DNA of 64,000 bases from Herbiconiux ginsengi (GTDB taxonomy: Bacteria; Actinomycetota; Actinomycetes; Actinomycetales; Microbacteriaceae). The translations under genes and the position numbers were made by a program. Numbering within the stretch: position 1 is the first letter of the stretch; each line of letters opens with the position of its first letter. Location: contig NZ_FNPZ01000004.1 of assembly GCF_900107435.1 (NCBI RefSeq), positions 434,001 through 498,000 of the forward strand. Direction: 5' to 3'. Shown piece by piece: positions 29,387 to 37,728 of this stretch. The notes under the pieces are model-generated. The model was not told the DNA's origin. It searched no databases and worked only from the letters and a program-made list of their open reading frames with translations.

Positions 29387-29417
29387 AGAGGGAATCTAGC
29401 AAACAAGGAGGCTAGTC

Positions 29418-30959
29418 TTGGCTGCAATGTCAGACCATGAAACCGTTGACACGGACACCACCGACGACGTCGTCGCCCGCGTGCTGTCGAGCGCCGAGAC
29501 CCGGTCGAGCGGCTATTCGCTGTTCGCCACCGGTTCGGCGCAGGCACTTCAGCGCCCCGAGACCGCGGATGCGCCGGGTTCCGGCTACGACGGCGACCAG
29601 TTCGACCGCGAAGACCGTCAATCCCTCCGGCGCGTGGCCGGGCTCTCCACCGAGCTCGAAGACGTCACGGAGGTCGAGTACCGCCAGCTCCGCTTGGAGA
29701 ACGTCGTCATCATCGGCGTCTACTCGCAGGGCACGCTGAGCGATGCGGAGAACTCGTTGCACGAGCTCGCCGCTCTCGCCGAGACCGCGGGAGCCGTCGT
29801 TCTCGACGGCCTGCTGCAGCGGCGGCCGCATCCCGATCCGAGCACCTATTTCGGCAAGGGCAAGGCGGAGGAGCTACGCGCCATCGTGCAGTCGCTCGGC
29901 GCCGACACCGTGATCGCCGACACCGAGCTGGCCCCGAGCCAGCGGCGCGCGCTCGAAGACGTGGTGAAGGTGAAGGTGATCGACCGCACGGCCGTGATCC
30001 TCGATATCTTCAGTCAGCACGCCAAGAGCCGCGAGGGCAAGGCGCAGGTCGAGCTCGCGCAACTCGAATACCTCCTCCCGCGTCTGCGCGGATGGGGTGA
30101 GTCGATGTCTCGCCAGGCCGGTGGACAGGTGGGTGGCGCGGGTGCCGGTATGGGTTCGCGCGGACCGGGTGAGACGAAGATCGAACTCGACCGTCGTCGC
30201 ATCCACACCCGTATGGCGAAGCTGCGCAAGCAGATCGTGGCCATGAAGCCGGCGCGGGATGCGAAGCGGGCCAACCGCAAGCGCAACGCCGTGCCGAGCG
30301 TGGCGATCGCCGGCTACACCAACGCCGGAAAGTCGTCGCTGCTCAACCGGGTGACGAGCGCGGGCGTGCTGGTCGAGAACGCGCTGTTCGCGACCCTGGA
30401 TGCCACCGTGCGCAAGTCGTCGACCGCCGACGGCCGGCCGTACACGCTCGCCGACACGGTGGGCTTCGTGCGGCAGCTGCCGCATCAGCTCGTCGAGGCG
30501 TTCCGGTCGACTCTCGAAGAGGTGGCCGATTCGGATGTCGTCGTGCACGTGGTCGACGGATCGCACCCCGATCCCGCCAGCCAGATCACGACCGTGCGCG
30601 ACGTGCTCGGAGACGCGGGCGCCCGCGGCATCCCGGAGATCGTGGTGTTCAACAAGAGCGACCTGGTGTCGCCCGACGACCGCCTGGTGCTGCGCGGGCT
30701 CGAGCCGAACGCGATCTTCGTGTCGGCCCGCACCGGCGAGGGCATCCCGGAGCTGCTGGCGGCGATCGACGAGATCCTGCCGCGGCCGACCGTCGAGGTC
30801 GACCTGCTCGTTCCTTACGGGCGCGGTGACGTGGTCACCATGCTGCACGAGAAGAACACCGTCCTCAGCACCGAGTACGAGGAGGCGGGCACGCACGTGC
30901 GCGCCCTCGTGAATCCGGAGTTCGAGGAGCGGCTGGGGGAGTTCGCGGTCACGCGCTGA
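29418..30959 (+). CDS. hflX: GTPase HflX
   Basis: HflX is a ribosome-splitting GTPase that rescues stalled ribosomes under stress. The 513-residue protein has the HflX N-terminal domain with 'RPHPDPSTYFGKGKAEEL', the coiled Gly-rich segment with 'GSRGPGETKIELDRRRI', and a G domain with G1 'GYTNAGKSS' (~299-307), G3 'DTVGFV' and G4 'NKSD'. The start is uncertain. A TTG at 29418 has AAGGAGG at 29405-29411 at good spacing. An ATG at 29427 lies 8 bases after TAGTCT (29413-29418), which would give a leaderless message. The first ~65 residues vary in the family, so similarity does not decide. A strong terminator follows. Confidence 0.95.
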   Translation: MAAMSDHETVDTDTTDDVVARVLSSAETRSSGYSLFATGSAQALQRPETADAPGSGYDGDQFDREDRQSLRRVAGLSTELEDVTEVEYRQLRLENVVIIGVYSQGTLSDAENSLHELAALAETAGAVVLDGLLQRRPHPDPSTYFGKGKAEELRAIVQSLGADTVIADTELAPSQRRALEDVVKVKVIDRTAVILDIFSQHAKSREGKAQVELAQLEYLLPRLRGWGESMSRQAGGQVGGAGAGMGSRGPGETKIELDRRRIHTRMAKLRKQIVAMKPARDAKRANRKRNAVPSVAIAGYTNAGKSSLLNRVTSAGVLVENALFATLDATVRKSSTADGRPYTLADTVGFVRQLPHQLVEAFRSTLEEVADSDVVVHVVDGSHPDPASQITTVRDVLGDAGARGIPEIVVFNKSDLVSPDDRLVLRGLEPNAIFVSARTGEGIPELLAAIDEILPRPTVEVDLLVPYGRGDVVTMLHEKNTVLSTEYEEAGTHVRALVNPEFEERLGEFAVTR

Positions 30960-30969
30960 TCACTCAGGG

Positions 30970-31007
30970 AGCCCGGGGCGTGTCTGTGCACGCCCCGGGC
31001 TTCTCGC
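30970..31007 (+). terminator. Intrinsic terminator after hflX
   Basis: AGCCCGGGGCGTG (30970-30982) and CACGCCCCGGGCT (30989-31001) form a perfect 13-bp stem with a 6-base loop. A T/C-rich run (TCTCGCT) follows, not a strong U tract. Confidence 0.85.
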
Positions 31008-31066
31008 TGTCTGGGGGCTTTCCGTCACATTCGGTCACAGGTCTGTCGCCTCCCGGCAGCCCTTGT

Positions 31067-31246
31067 TAGAGTCGGGGCATTCGCTGCCGCACCCGTGGCA
31101 GTTGGAGCGACAGCCGAGCCCGGCATCCGCCCACGAAGCGCCTTCGACCGCAGCCGGTCCTGAGCGCCGTGGTCGCGTGCGGCCTCGGAGCGACGGTCTT
31201 CTCAGCCGAGGCGTTCACCGCACTCGAGCGAGAGGGAGCCCGACCG
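31067..31246 (+). promoter_or_regulatory. metF-metE promoter and ~170-base leader
   Basis: TAGAGT at 31067-31072 is a plausible -10 box, placing the 5' end near 31079 and leaving ~168 bases before the metF ATG. Within it CTGCC and GGCAG form a small hairpin at 31084-31101. A possible 22-codon reading frame runs from GTG 31095 to 31163, with neither Met nor Cys codons enriched. I compared it by eye with cobalamin and SAM riboswitch hallmarks and recognise none. Confidence 0.45.
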
Positions 31247-32239
31247 ATGTCCGCATCATCCGCCGCGTCGTCCTCCTCCAGCGCCTCGGAGCCCGACTGT
31301 CCCACCGTCCCGTTCTCCTTCGAGCTGTTCCCGCCGCGCTCCCAACAGGCGGCGCGTGCCGTCCGTGAGACGGTCGCGGTGCTCGCCGCCGCGCATCCGG
31401 AGTACATCTCCGTCACCTATGGCGCGAACGGATCGAGCCGTGACTCGTCGATCGATCTCCTGCGCTACATCCTCGAGACCACCACGGTGCGGCCGCTGGC
31501 GCACCTGACCTGCGTCGGTTCCTCGCATGCCGAGGCGACTACGATCATCCGCGAGTTCCTCGAAGCGGGAGTCTCGAGCTTTCTGGCTCTGCGCGGCGAC
31601 CCGCCGCAGGGGTCCAGCGAAGACGAGATCGAGCTCGGCGACCTCGGCAGCGCCAGTGAACTGGTGCAGCTGATCCACCGGGTTCAGGCCGAGCGGATGC
31701 CCTACATCGAAGAAGACGTGCCTGGCCTTCCCCGGGCCTCGCGGGTGAAAGACGGTCGCCGCCGGCTCGAGGTGTCGGTCGCAGCGTTCCCGAAGGGCCA
31801 TCCACGCTCGAGCGCCGGTTTCCACGACGTCGACGCGCTGCTCGCGAAGCAGGTCGCGGGCGCCGACTTCGCGATCACCCAGTTGTTCTTCCACGCCGAC
31901 GACTACCTGGGCTTCGTCGAGCGCGCTCGGGCCGCCGACGTCACGATGCCGATCGTGCCCGGGATCATGCCGGTCACCACGCCCTCCCGGCTGCGACGAA
32001 TCGCCGAGCTCTCCGGGCAAGACGTGCCCGGCGACCTGCACTCCGCCCTCGAATCCGCCCCCGACGACGATGCGCGGTTCCGGATCGGCGTCGCCCACGC
32101 CTCCGCCCTCGCCCGCGCGGTGATCGTCGGTGGCGCCCCCTCGCTGCACCTCTACACCTTCAACCAGCACCAAGCCGCACTCGCCGTCCTCCGCGAATGC
32201 GGGCTCGTCCCCTCCCCACCGATCAAGGAATACGCATGA
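31247..32239 (+). CDS. metF: Methylenetetrahydrofolate reductase
   Basis: MetF reduces 5,10-methylene-tetrahydrofolate to 5-methyl-tetrahydrofolate, the methyl donor for MetE. The 330-residue TIM-barrel flavoprotein has 'FSFELFPPRS' (catalytic Glu), 'FLALRGDPPQG', 'KQVAGADFAITQLFF' and 'IVPGIMPVT'. The N-terminus 'MSASSAASSSSSASEPD' is a short Ser/Ala tail. The ATG at 31247 has GAGAGGGA about 9 bases upstream. The stop overlaps the metE start (ATGA), so the two enzymes are made together. The pair sits between hflX and lexA, where Mycobacterium has no methionine genes. Confidence 0.95.
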   Translation: MSASSAASSSSSASEPDCPTVPFSFELFPPRSQQAARAVRETVAVLAAAHPEYISVTYGANGSSRDSSIDLLRYILETTTVRPLAHLTCVGSSHAEATTIIREFLEAGVSSFLALRGDPPQGSSEDEIELGDLGSASELVQLIHRVQAERMPYIEEDVPGLPRASRVKDGRRRLEVSVAAFPKGHPRSSAGFHDVDALLAKQVAGADFAITQLFFHADDYLGFVERARAADVTMPIVPGIMPVTTPSRLRRIAELSGQDVPGDLHSALESAPDDDARFRIGVAHASALARAVIVGGAPSLHLYTFNQHQAALAVLRECGLVPSPPIKEYA

Positions 32240-34572
32240 GCAACCAGACCTCCTTCCCGGCCGGCACCATCCTCGGCTACCCGCGCATCGGCCGTCGCCG
32301 CGAACTCAAGAAGGCCGTCGAAGCCTTCTGGGCCGGAACGATCAGCGCCGACGAGCTCGAGAGCACCGCGGCGGGTCTTCGTTCGGCCACCAGGGCGCGA
32401 CTCGTCGAGCTCGGCCTCGGTCAGAGCGACTCGTCGATCCCCGAGAGCTTCTCCTACTACGACCAGGTTCTGGATGCGGCGGTGACGGTCGGCGCCGTTC
32501 CGTCGCGGTTCGCCGACCTGGCCGATTCCGATGGGCGGATCGACCTCGCAGGCTACTTCACGATCGCGCGCGGAGAGGGATCTCGGGCGCCGCTCGAGAT
32601 GACCAAGTGGTTCGACACCAACTACCACTACCTCGTGCCGGAGATCGGACCGGAGACGGCGTTCACGCTCGCGAGCGAGCGCATCCTCGACGAGTTCCTC
32701 GAGGCGAAAGCCGAGGGCTACCTCACCCGGCCGGCCATCGTCGGCCCGGTCACGTTCCTGCTGCTGAGCAAGGCGAGCGACGACGCGCCCGAGGGCTATC
32801 AGCCGCTCGACCGCCTGGCCGACCTGCTCCCGGTCTACCAGGAGCTGCTGGCGAAGCTGGCCGATGCGGGTGCCGAATGGGTGCAGCTCGACGAGTCGGG
32901 GCTGGTGAGCGAGAGCATCGACGTGCCGCGCGCGGCGACATTGGCCGCCGTCGAGACCGCCTACGCGACCTTGACCACGGGGGAGCGCCCGTCGATCTTC
33001 GTGGCCTCCGCCTACAACAGCCTCGACGACGCCCTGCCGGTGCTCGTCGCCTCCGGGGTCGAAGCGATCGGGCTCGACCTGGTGCGCGGCTCGCTCCCCG
33101 ACGCGCTCGACCCCGCGCTCGGCCACCTCGGCGAGACCGTGCTCGTCGGCGGCGTGATCGATGGCCACAACATCTGGCGCGGCGACCTCGCGGCCGCCTA
33201 CGACAAGCTCGAAGCACTCGGGCGGTTCACCTTCAACGTCTCGGTCTCGTCGTCGACCTCGCTCTTCCACCTGCCGCACGACGTCGAAGACGAGTCGAAG
33301 CTCGACCCGCGCCTGAAGTCGTGGCTGGCGTTCGCCGACCAGAAGGTGCGGCAGATCGCGACCCTGGCGCACGGACTCAGCGGCGGACGTGTGGTGATCG
33401 AAGAGGAGCTCGAGGCGGCGACCGCAGCTCTGGCCGACCGGCTGGCCGCCCCTGGTGTGCGCGATGGCGACGTGCGGGCGCGTGAAGCGGCGCTCGTCGG
33501 CAGCGACTTCGAGCGCGACGCCTACGCCGAGCGGCTCGAGGCCCAGGAGGCGGCGCTCGGGCTGCCGTTCCTGCCCACCACCACCATCGGCTCGTTCCCG
33601 CAGACCGGCGACATCCGCCGTGCCCGTGCCCGCTTCGTGAAGGGTGAGCTCTCTGCCGAGGAGTACACCGAGCTGATGCGTGACGAGATCCGGCGCGTGG
33701 TCGAGTTGCAGGAGGAGATCGGACTCGACGTGCTCGTGCACGGGGAGCCCGAGCGCAACGACATGGTGCAGTACTTCGCCGAGAACCTCGACGGGTTCGC
33801 GGTGACCGAGAACGGCTGGGTGCAGTCCTACGGCAGCCGGTGCACGCGTCCGTCGATCCTGTGGGGTGACGTGTCCCGGCCCGCGCCGATCACGGTCGAC
33901 TGGTCGGTGTTCACGCAGAGTCTCACCTCGAAACCGGTCAAAGGCATGCTGACCGGACCGGTCACGATCCTCGCGTGGTCGTTCGTGCGCGACGACCAGC
34001 CGCTCGGCGAGACCGCGCGGCAGGTGGCCTTCGCGCTGCGCGACGAGATCCACGACCTCGAGGCCGCGGGCATCGGCATCGTGCAGGTCGACGAGCCGGC
34101 TCTCCGCGAGCTCCTGCCGCTGAAGAAGCGCGACCAGGACGCTTACCTCGAGTGGTCGGTGGGCTCGTTCAAGCTCGCGACCGCGGGGGTGCAGACCGCG
34201 ACGCAGATCCACACGCACCTCTGCTATTCGGAGTTCGGCGTGGTGATCGACGCCATCCGCAAGCTGGATGCCGACGTCACCTCGATCGAGGCGGCGCGGT
34301 CCCGGATGGAGGTCGTGCACGACATCGAGGCGAGCGGCTTCGATCACGGGGTCGGCCCGGGCGTCTATGACATCCACTCGCCGCGCGTGCCGTCGGTCGA
34401 CGAGGTCACCGAGCTGCTCGAGAAGGCGCTCGCGTCGATCCCGGAACGCCAGGTGTGGGTGAACCCCGACTGCGGTCTGAAGACCCGCGGCTACGACGAG
34501 ACGGTGCAGTCGCTGCGGAACGTACTCGAAGCCACCCGTGCGGTGCGCGAGCGGGTCGGTTCGTCGGTGTAG
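32236..34572 (+). CDS. metE: Cobalamin-independent methionine synthase
   Basis: MetE moves the methyl group from 5-methyl-tetrahydropteroyl-triglutamate to homocysteine. The 778-residue protein shows both halves of the enzyme: N-terminal 'LGYPRIGRRRELKKAVE' and 'TKWFDTNYHYLVPE'; C-terminal 'PTTTIGSFPQT', 'ILAWSFVRDDQP', and the zinc site in 'HTHLCYSEFG' and 'NPDCGLKTRG'. Length and residues are complete. It is translationally coupled to metF, which supplies its cosubstrate. An inverted repeat (34575-34647) lies two bases after the stop. Confidence 0.97.
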   Translation: MSNQTSFPAGTILGYPRIGRRRELKKAVEAFWAGTISADELESTAAGLRSATRARLVELGLGQSDSSIPESFSYYDQVLDAAVTVGAVPSRFADLADSDGRIDLAGYFTIARGEGSRAPLEMTKWFDTNYHYLVPEIGPETAFTLASERILDEFLEAKAEGYLTRPAIVGPVTFLLLSKASDDAPEGYQPLDRLADLLPVYQELLAKLADAGAEWVQLDESGLVSESIDVPRAATLAAVETAYATLTTGERPSIFVASAYNSLDDALPVLVASGVEAIGLDLVRGSLPDALDPALGHLGETVLVGGVIDGHNIWRGDLAAAYDKLEALGRFTFNVSVSSSTSLFHLPHDVEDESKLDPRLKSWLAFADQKVRQIATLAHGLSGGRVVIEEELEAATAALADRLAAPGVRDGDVRAREAALVGSDFERDAYAERLEAQEAALGLPFLPTTTIGSFPQTGDIRRARARFVKGELSAEEYTELMRDEIRRVVELQEEIGLDVLVHGEPERNDMVQYFAENLDGFAVTENGWVQSYGSRCTRPSILWGDVSRPAPITVDWSVFTQSLTSKPVKGMLTGPVTILAWSFVRDDQPLGETARQVAFALRDEIHDLEAAGIGIVQVDEPALRELLPLKKRDQDAYLEWSVGSFKLATAGVQTATQIHTHLCYSEFGVVIDAIRKLDADVTSIEAARSRMEVVHDIEASGFDHGVGPGVYDIHSPRVPSVDEVTELLEKALASIPERQVWVNPDCGLKTRGYDETVQSLRNVLEATRAVRERVGSSV

Positions 34573-34574
34573 CT

Positions 34575-34647
34575 GTTCGAAAACGCAAACGTCGCTTCAT
34601 CCGAGCTCCCCAGAGGGTTGGATGAAGCGACGTTTGCGTTTCTGAAC
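34575..34647. repeat. Long imperfect inverted repeat, copy B (convergent-gene palindrome)
   Basis: The left arm is 34575-34602 and the right arm 34620-34647, 28 bases each with two mismatches, around a 17-base loop. It shares the outer core AACGCAAACGTCGC with copy A at 6885-6969, and both loops begin GAG and end TT. The inner 8 bases (CTTCATCC/GGATGAAG here) differ wholly from copy A yet still pair. It lies between the convergent metE and lexA genes. Confidence 0.85.
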
Positions 34648-34659
34648 GCTTGTGGCGGC

Positions 34660-35334
34660 TCAGACAGCTCGGAGGACTGCCACGACCTTGCCCAAAACCG
34701 TCGCGAAGTCGCCGAGGATGGGCTCGAAGTTGCTGTTGCGGGGCAGCAGCCAGGTGTGCCCGTCGCGCTGACGGAAGACCTTCACGGTCGCCTCCTCGTC
34801 GAGCATGGCCGCCACGATGTCGCCGTTCTCGGCCGTGTTCTGCTGACGGATGACCACCCAGTCGCCGTCGCAGATCGCGGCGTCGATCATCGACTCGCCG
34901 ACGACCTTCAACATGAAGAGGTCGCCGTTGCCGACGAGCTGGCGGGGGAGGGGGAAGACCTCGTCGACCTGCTGCTCCGCGGTGATCGGGATGCCCGCGG
35001 CGATGCGGCCGACCAGGGGAACGAGCGTGGCGTCGCCCACCGGGGGAGCGGAATCGATGTCCGGTGATGGATTCGCATCCACGCCCGGCACGTCGATCAG
35101 CACCTCCATCGCGCGCGGCCGGTTCGGGTCGCGCCGGAGGTAGCCGCTCAGCTCGAGCTGGTTGAGCTGATGGGTGACGCTCGACAGCGACGACAGCCCG
35201 ACGGCGTCGCCGATCTCGCGCATGCTCGGCGGATAGCCGCGCGCGATCACCGAGCGCTGGATGACGTCGAGGATGGCGAGCTGCTTGTCGCTGAGGCTCT
35301 TGCGCCGCCGGGTGCGGCCCGCGTCGTTCGCCAC
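34660..35334 (-). CDS. lexA: LexA repressor
   Basis: LexA represses the SOS genes and cuts itself when RecA filaments form. The 224-residue protein has an N-terminal winged helix ('[20 protein letters not shown]', then '[14 protein letters not shown]'). The C-terminal peptidase has the cleavage pair Ala113-Gly114 in 'GRIAAGIPI', nucleophile Ser148 in 'VVGESMIDA' and Lys185 in 'ATVKVF'. The GTG at 35334 gives the usual length; the open frame upstream lacks similarity. It faces away from the LysM gene. An SOS box at 35505-35518 lies in the shared region, so lexA is probably autoregulated, with a 5' leader of ~150 bases. A promoter for lexA may use TATATT within the box on the minus strand. Confidence 0.97.
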   Translation of the reverse strand: MANDAGRTRRRKSLSDKQLAILDVIQRSVIARGYPPSMREIGDAVGLSSLSSVTHQLNQLELSGYLRRDPNRPRAMEVLIDVPGVDANPSPDIDSAPPVGDATLVPLVGRIAAGIPITAEQQVDEVFPLPRQLVGNGDLFMLKVVGESMIDAAICDGDWVVIRQQNTAENGDIVAAMLDEEATVKVFRQRDGHTWLLPRNSNFEPILGDFATVLGKVVAVLRAV

Positions 35335-35487
35335 GTCTACCTGCTTTCTGGTCGATCTGATCGCCCTCACCGCTTCAATGTCGGTGGCTGGTGATTGAGT
35401 TCTCCTGTTGATCGAAACTGTATCCGAGAACTGCTCGAAAACGTACATGAATTCGAGTGTGTCGCCGATGATCGGAGATTTTTCGAC

Positions 35488-35518
35488 TTGACGACATCGA
35501 AATTCGAATATACATTCG
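35488..35518 (+). promoter_or_regulatory. SOS box overlapping the LysM gene promoter (lexA divergent region)
   Basis: CGAATATACATTCG (35505-35518) is a perfect palindrome with 5-base arms around ATAC and fits the Gram-positive LexA operator. TTGACG at 35488-35493 and TACATT at 35511-35516, 17 bases apart, form a plus-strand promoter whose -10 box lies inside the operator, so LexA should silence it. A weaker inverted pair CTCGAA/TTCGAG with a 12-base spacer is found at about 35433-35456. Confidence 0.85.
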
Positions 35519-35579
35519 GAACATAACTTCGCACCGGCGCTCCCGGCCGAGCGCCGGTGCGAAACCCTCAGGAGGAATC

Positions 35580-35948
35580 ATGAGCATCGCAGCACCTCTC
35601 CACACCGCCTACGCTCCCGAATCGCGCCCTCAGACGTCGCGTCTTCGCATCACGGCGCGCGGTCGCAAGGTTCTCGCCGTGGTGATCGCGCTTCCCGTGA
35701 TCACGGTGCTTGGTCTGCTCGCGATGTTCAGCGGAGGCTCCGCCATCGCCACGGGCAGCACGGGCGCGGCTGATTTCGACTACCTGACGGTTCAGGCCGG
35801 GCAGAGCCTCTGGGGCATCGCCGAGACGATCGCTCCGGATGCCGATCCGCGCGACGTGATCGCCGAGATCATGAGCCTCAACCAGCTGCACGAGTCGTCG
35901 GTGCAGCCGGGCCAGCGCATCGCCGTTCCCGCTGACCTGGCCGACTGA
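35580..35948 (+). CDS. LysM-domain membrane protein, likely SOS-induced division regulator
   Basis: The 122-residue protein has a short basic cytoplasmic N-terminus, one membrane span (residues ~31-51) and an external LysM domain (~68-116; 'YLTVQAGQSLWGIAE' to 'VQPGQRIAVP'), which should bind peptidoglycan. The ATG at 35580 has AGGAGG at 35570-35575. It diverges from lexA and its promoter overlaps an SOS box. This layout matches Bacillus YneA and mycobacterial Rv2719c, LysM proteins next to lexA that are induced by DNA damage and delay or alter cell division. The same role is inferred here. There is no catalytic domain visible. Confidence 0.85.
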   Translation: MSIAAPLHTAYAPESRPQTSRLRITARGRKVLAVVIALPVITVLGLLAMFSGGSAIATGSTGAADFDYLTVQAGQSLWGIAETIAPDADPRDVIAEIMSLNQLHESSVQPGQRIAVPADLAD

Positions 35949-35987
35949 CCCCGGGGTCGGCCGGCAGAGGCTGCCGGGCTCGCCCGG

Positions 35988-35993
35988 TAGAAT
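35988..35993 (+). promoter_or_regulatory. -10 box for leaderless hisC
   Basis: TAGAAT lies 7 bases before the GTG at 36001 and no ribosome-binding site is present between them. Confidence 0.65.
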
Positions 35994-36000
35994 TTCTCGG

Positions 36001-37113
36001 GTGACTTCACTCGATGACCTCCCCATTCGAGACGACCTGCGCGGTCTCAGCCCCTACGGTGCTCCGCACCTGCACCTGCCGGTGGAACTGAACGTCAACG
36101 AGAACACGCATCCCATTCCCGAAGACGTGGCGCGCGACATCATCGAGTCCATCGCCCGCGAACTGCTCACCGTCAATCGCTATCCCGACCGCGAGTTCAC
36201 CGCCCTGCGCGACTCCCTCGCCGGCTACCTCGGCACAGGGCTCACGCGCGAGAACATCTGGGCTGCCAACGGCTCCAACGAGGTGCTGCAGCAGATCCTG
36301 ATGGCGTTCGGCGGCCCGGGCCGTTCGGTGCTCGGCTTTCCGCCCACGTACTCCATGCACTCGATCATCGCTGCGGCCACCGGCACCCGCTGGATCGCGG
36401 GGGAGCGCGACGAAGGCTTCGAGATCTCGCCCGAGACGGCGGTCGACTGGATCGAGCGCACCAAGCCTGACATCGTGTTCTTCTGCTCGCCGAACAACCC
36501 CACCGGCACCGCGCTCGGGCTCGACACCATCGCCGCCGCCTACGACGCGACCGACGGCATCGTGGTGGTCGACGAGGCATACGCCGAGTTCACGCCGAGC
36601 GACGAACCGGATGCCCTGAGCCTGCTCGAAGGGCGCCCGCGCCTGATCGTCTCCCGCACCATGAGCAAGGCCTTCGCGTTCGCCGGTGCTCGGCTCGGCT
36701 ATCTCGCAGCCGACCCGGCCGTGACGGACGCTCTCCGGCTCGTGCGGCTGCCCTACCACCTCTCCGCGCTCACCCAGGCGGCGGCCGTCGCGGCGCTCGC
36801 CCACGCCCCCGAGATGCTCGCCATGGTCGATGACATCAAGGCCCAGCGCGACCGCATCATCGACGGGCTGGCCGAGCTCGGCTACTCGCCCTGGCCGAGC
36901 GCGTCGAACTTCGTGCTCTTCGGCGGGGTCGACGACCCGGAATGGCTGTTCGACCGGCTGATCGAGCGGGGCATCATCATCCGCAACCTCAGCATCCCGG
37001 GTCACCTGCGGGTGAGCGCCGGCACGGAGGCCGAGACCAGCGCGTTCCTCGACGCGATGCGCGAACTGACGGCGCAGAGCGTCGAACGGCCTCTCGGTAG
37101 GATCGTTCCATGA
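36001..37113 (+). CDS. hisC: Histidinol-phosphate aminotransferase
   Basis: HisC converts imidazole-acetol phosphate to histidinol phosphate using glutamate and PLP. The 370-residue fold-type I enzyme has '[11 protein letters not shown]', '[10 protein letters not shown]', 'CSPNNPTG', '[10 protein letters not shown]' and the PLP lysine (Lys223) in '[17 protein letters not shown]', with a conserved Arg in '[12 protein letters not shown]'. The family's signature and the hisB neighbour make HisC the clear assignment. The GTG at 36001 lies 7 bases after a -10 box. The stop overlaps the hisB ATG by four bases. It begins the hisC-hisB-hisH-priA cluster. Confidence 0.95.
   Translation: MTSLDDLPIRDDLRGLSPYGAPHLHLPVELNVNENTHPIPEDVARDIIESIARELLTVNRYPDREFTALRDSLAGYLGTGLTRENIWAANGSNEVLQQILMAFGGPGRSVLGFPPTYSMHSIIAAATGTRWIAGERDEGFEISPETAVDWIERTKPDIVFFCSPNNPTGTALGLDTIAAAYDATDGIVVVDEAYAEFTPSDEPDALSLLEGRPRLIVSRTMSKAFAFAGARLGYLAADPAVTDALRLVRLPYHLSALTQAAAVAALAHAPEMLAMVDDIKAQRDRIIDGLAELGYSPWPSASNFVLFGGVDDPEWLFDRLIERGIIIRNLSIPGHLRVSAGTEAETSAFLDAMRELTAQSVERPLGRIVP
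37098..37103 (+). promoter_or_regulatory. Possible internal -10 box for hisB
   Basis: TAGGAT lies inside the 3' end of hisC, 6 bases before the hisB ATG at 37110. It fits the leaderless spacing seen elsewhere in the window, so hisBH-priA may be transcribed separately as well as from the hisC promoter. The box could equally be chance. Confidence 0.45.
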
Positions 37114-37715
37114 CTGAACCCCGCACCGCGCACCTCCAGCGGGAGACGAGCGAGTCGTCGATCGACCTCACGCTCGACCTCGACGGAACCGGCGTCTCCG
37201 ACATCCAGACCTCGGTGCCGTTCTACGACCACTTGCTCACGGCGTTCGCGAAGCACTCCCTCACCGACCTGACAGTGCGTGCGAAGGGCGACATCGAGAT
37301 CGACGTGCACCACACCGTCGAAGACGTCGGGATCGTGCTCGGCCAGGCCATCCGTCAGGCACTCGGTGACAAGAGCGGCATCTCGCGCTTCGGCGACGCA
37401 CTCGTGCCGCTCGACGAGGCCTTGGTCCAGGCTGTGGTCGACATCTCGGGCCGGCCCTATCTCGTGCACACCGGAGAGCCTGCAGGCTTCGAATTCCACC
37501 TCATCGGCGGCCACTTCACGGGCGCCATGGTTCGCCACGTCTTTGAGGCCATCACCTTCAACGCCGGACTCACGGTGCACGTCACCGTTCTCGGCGGTCG
37601 CGATCCGCACCACATCGCCGAGGCCGAGTTCAAGGCCTTCGCCCGGGCATTCCGCCAGGCCAAAGCCCTCGACCCGCTGGTGAGCGGTGTGCCCTCCACC
37701 AAGGGGGCTCTGTGA
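37110..37715 (+). CDS. hisB: Imidazoleglycerol-phosphate dehydratase
   Basis: HisB dehydrates imidazole glycerol phosphate to imidazole-acetol phosphate. The 201-residue monofunctional protein has the metal-binding motifs '[11 protein letters not shown]' and '[15 protein letters not shown]', plus '[14 protein letters not shown]'. There is no histidinol phosphatase domain, as usual outside Enterobacteria. The ATG overlaps the hisC stop. hisH follows after 13 bases. Confidence 0.96.
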   Translation: MTEPRTAHLQRETSESSIDLTLDLDGTGVSDIQTSVPFYDHLLTAFAKHSLTDLTVRAKGDIEIDVHHTVEDVGIVLGQAIRQALGDKSGISRFGDALVPLDEALVQAVVDISGRPYLVHTGEPAGFEFHLIGGHFTGAMVRHVFEAITFNAGLTVHVTVLGGRDPHHIAEAEFKAFARAFRQAKALDPLVSGVPSTKGAL

Positions 37716-37728
37716 TCCGGGTGCGCGT

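Noticed and set aside
31079-31246. Cobalamin or SAM riboswitch before metF
   Set aside because: No B12-box-like word or SAM aptamer core was recognisable by eye, so it is left as an unassigned leader.
35433-35456. Second SOS box closer to lexA
   Set aside because: CTCGAA and TTCGAG are paired but 12 bases apart, whereas LexA operators of this type have a 4-base centre. Kept only as a weak remark.
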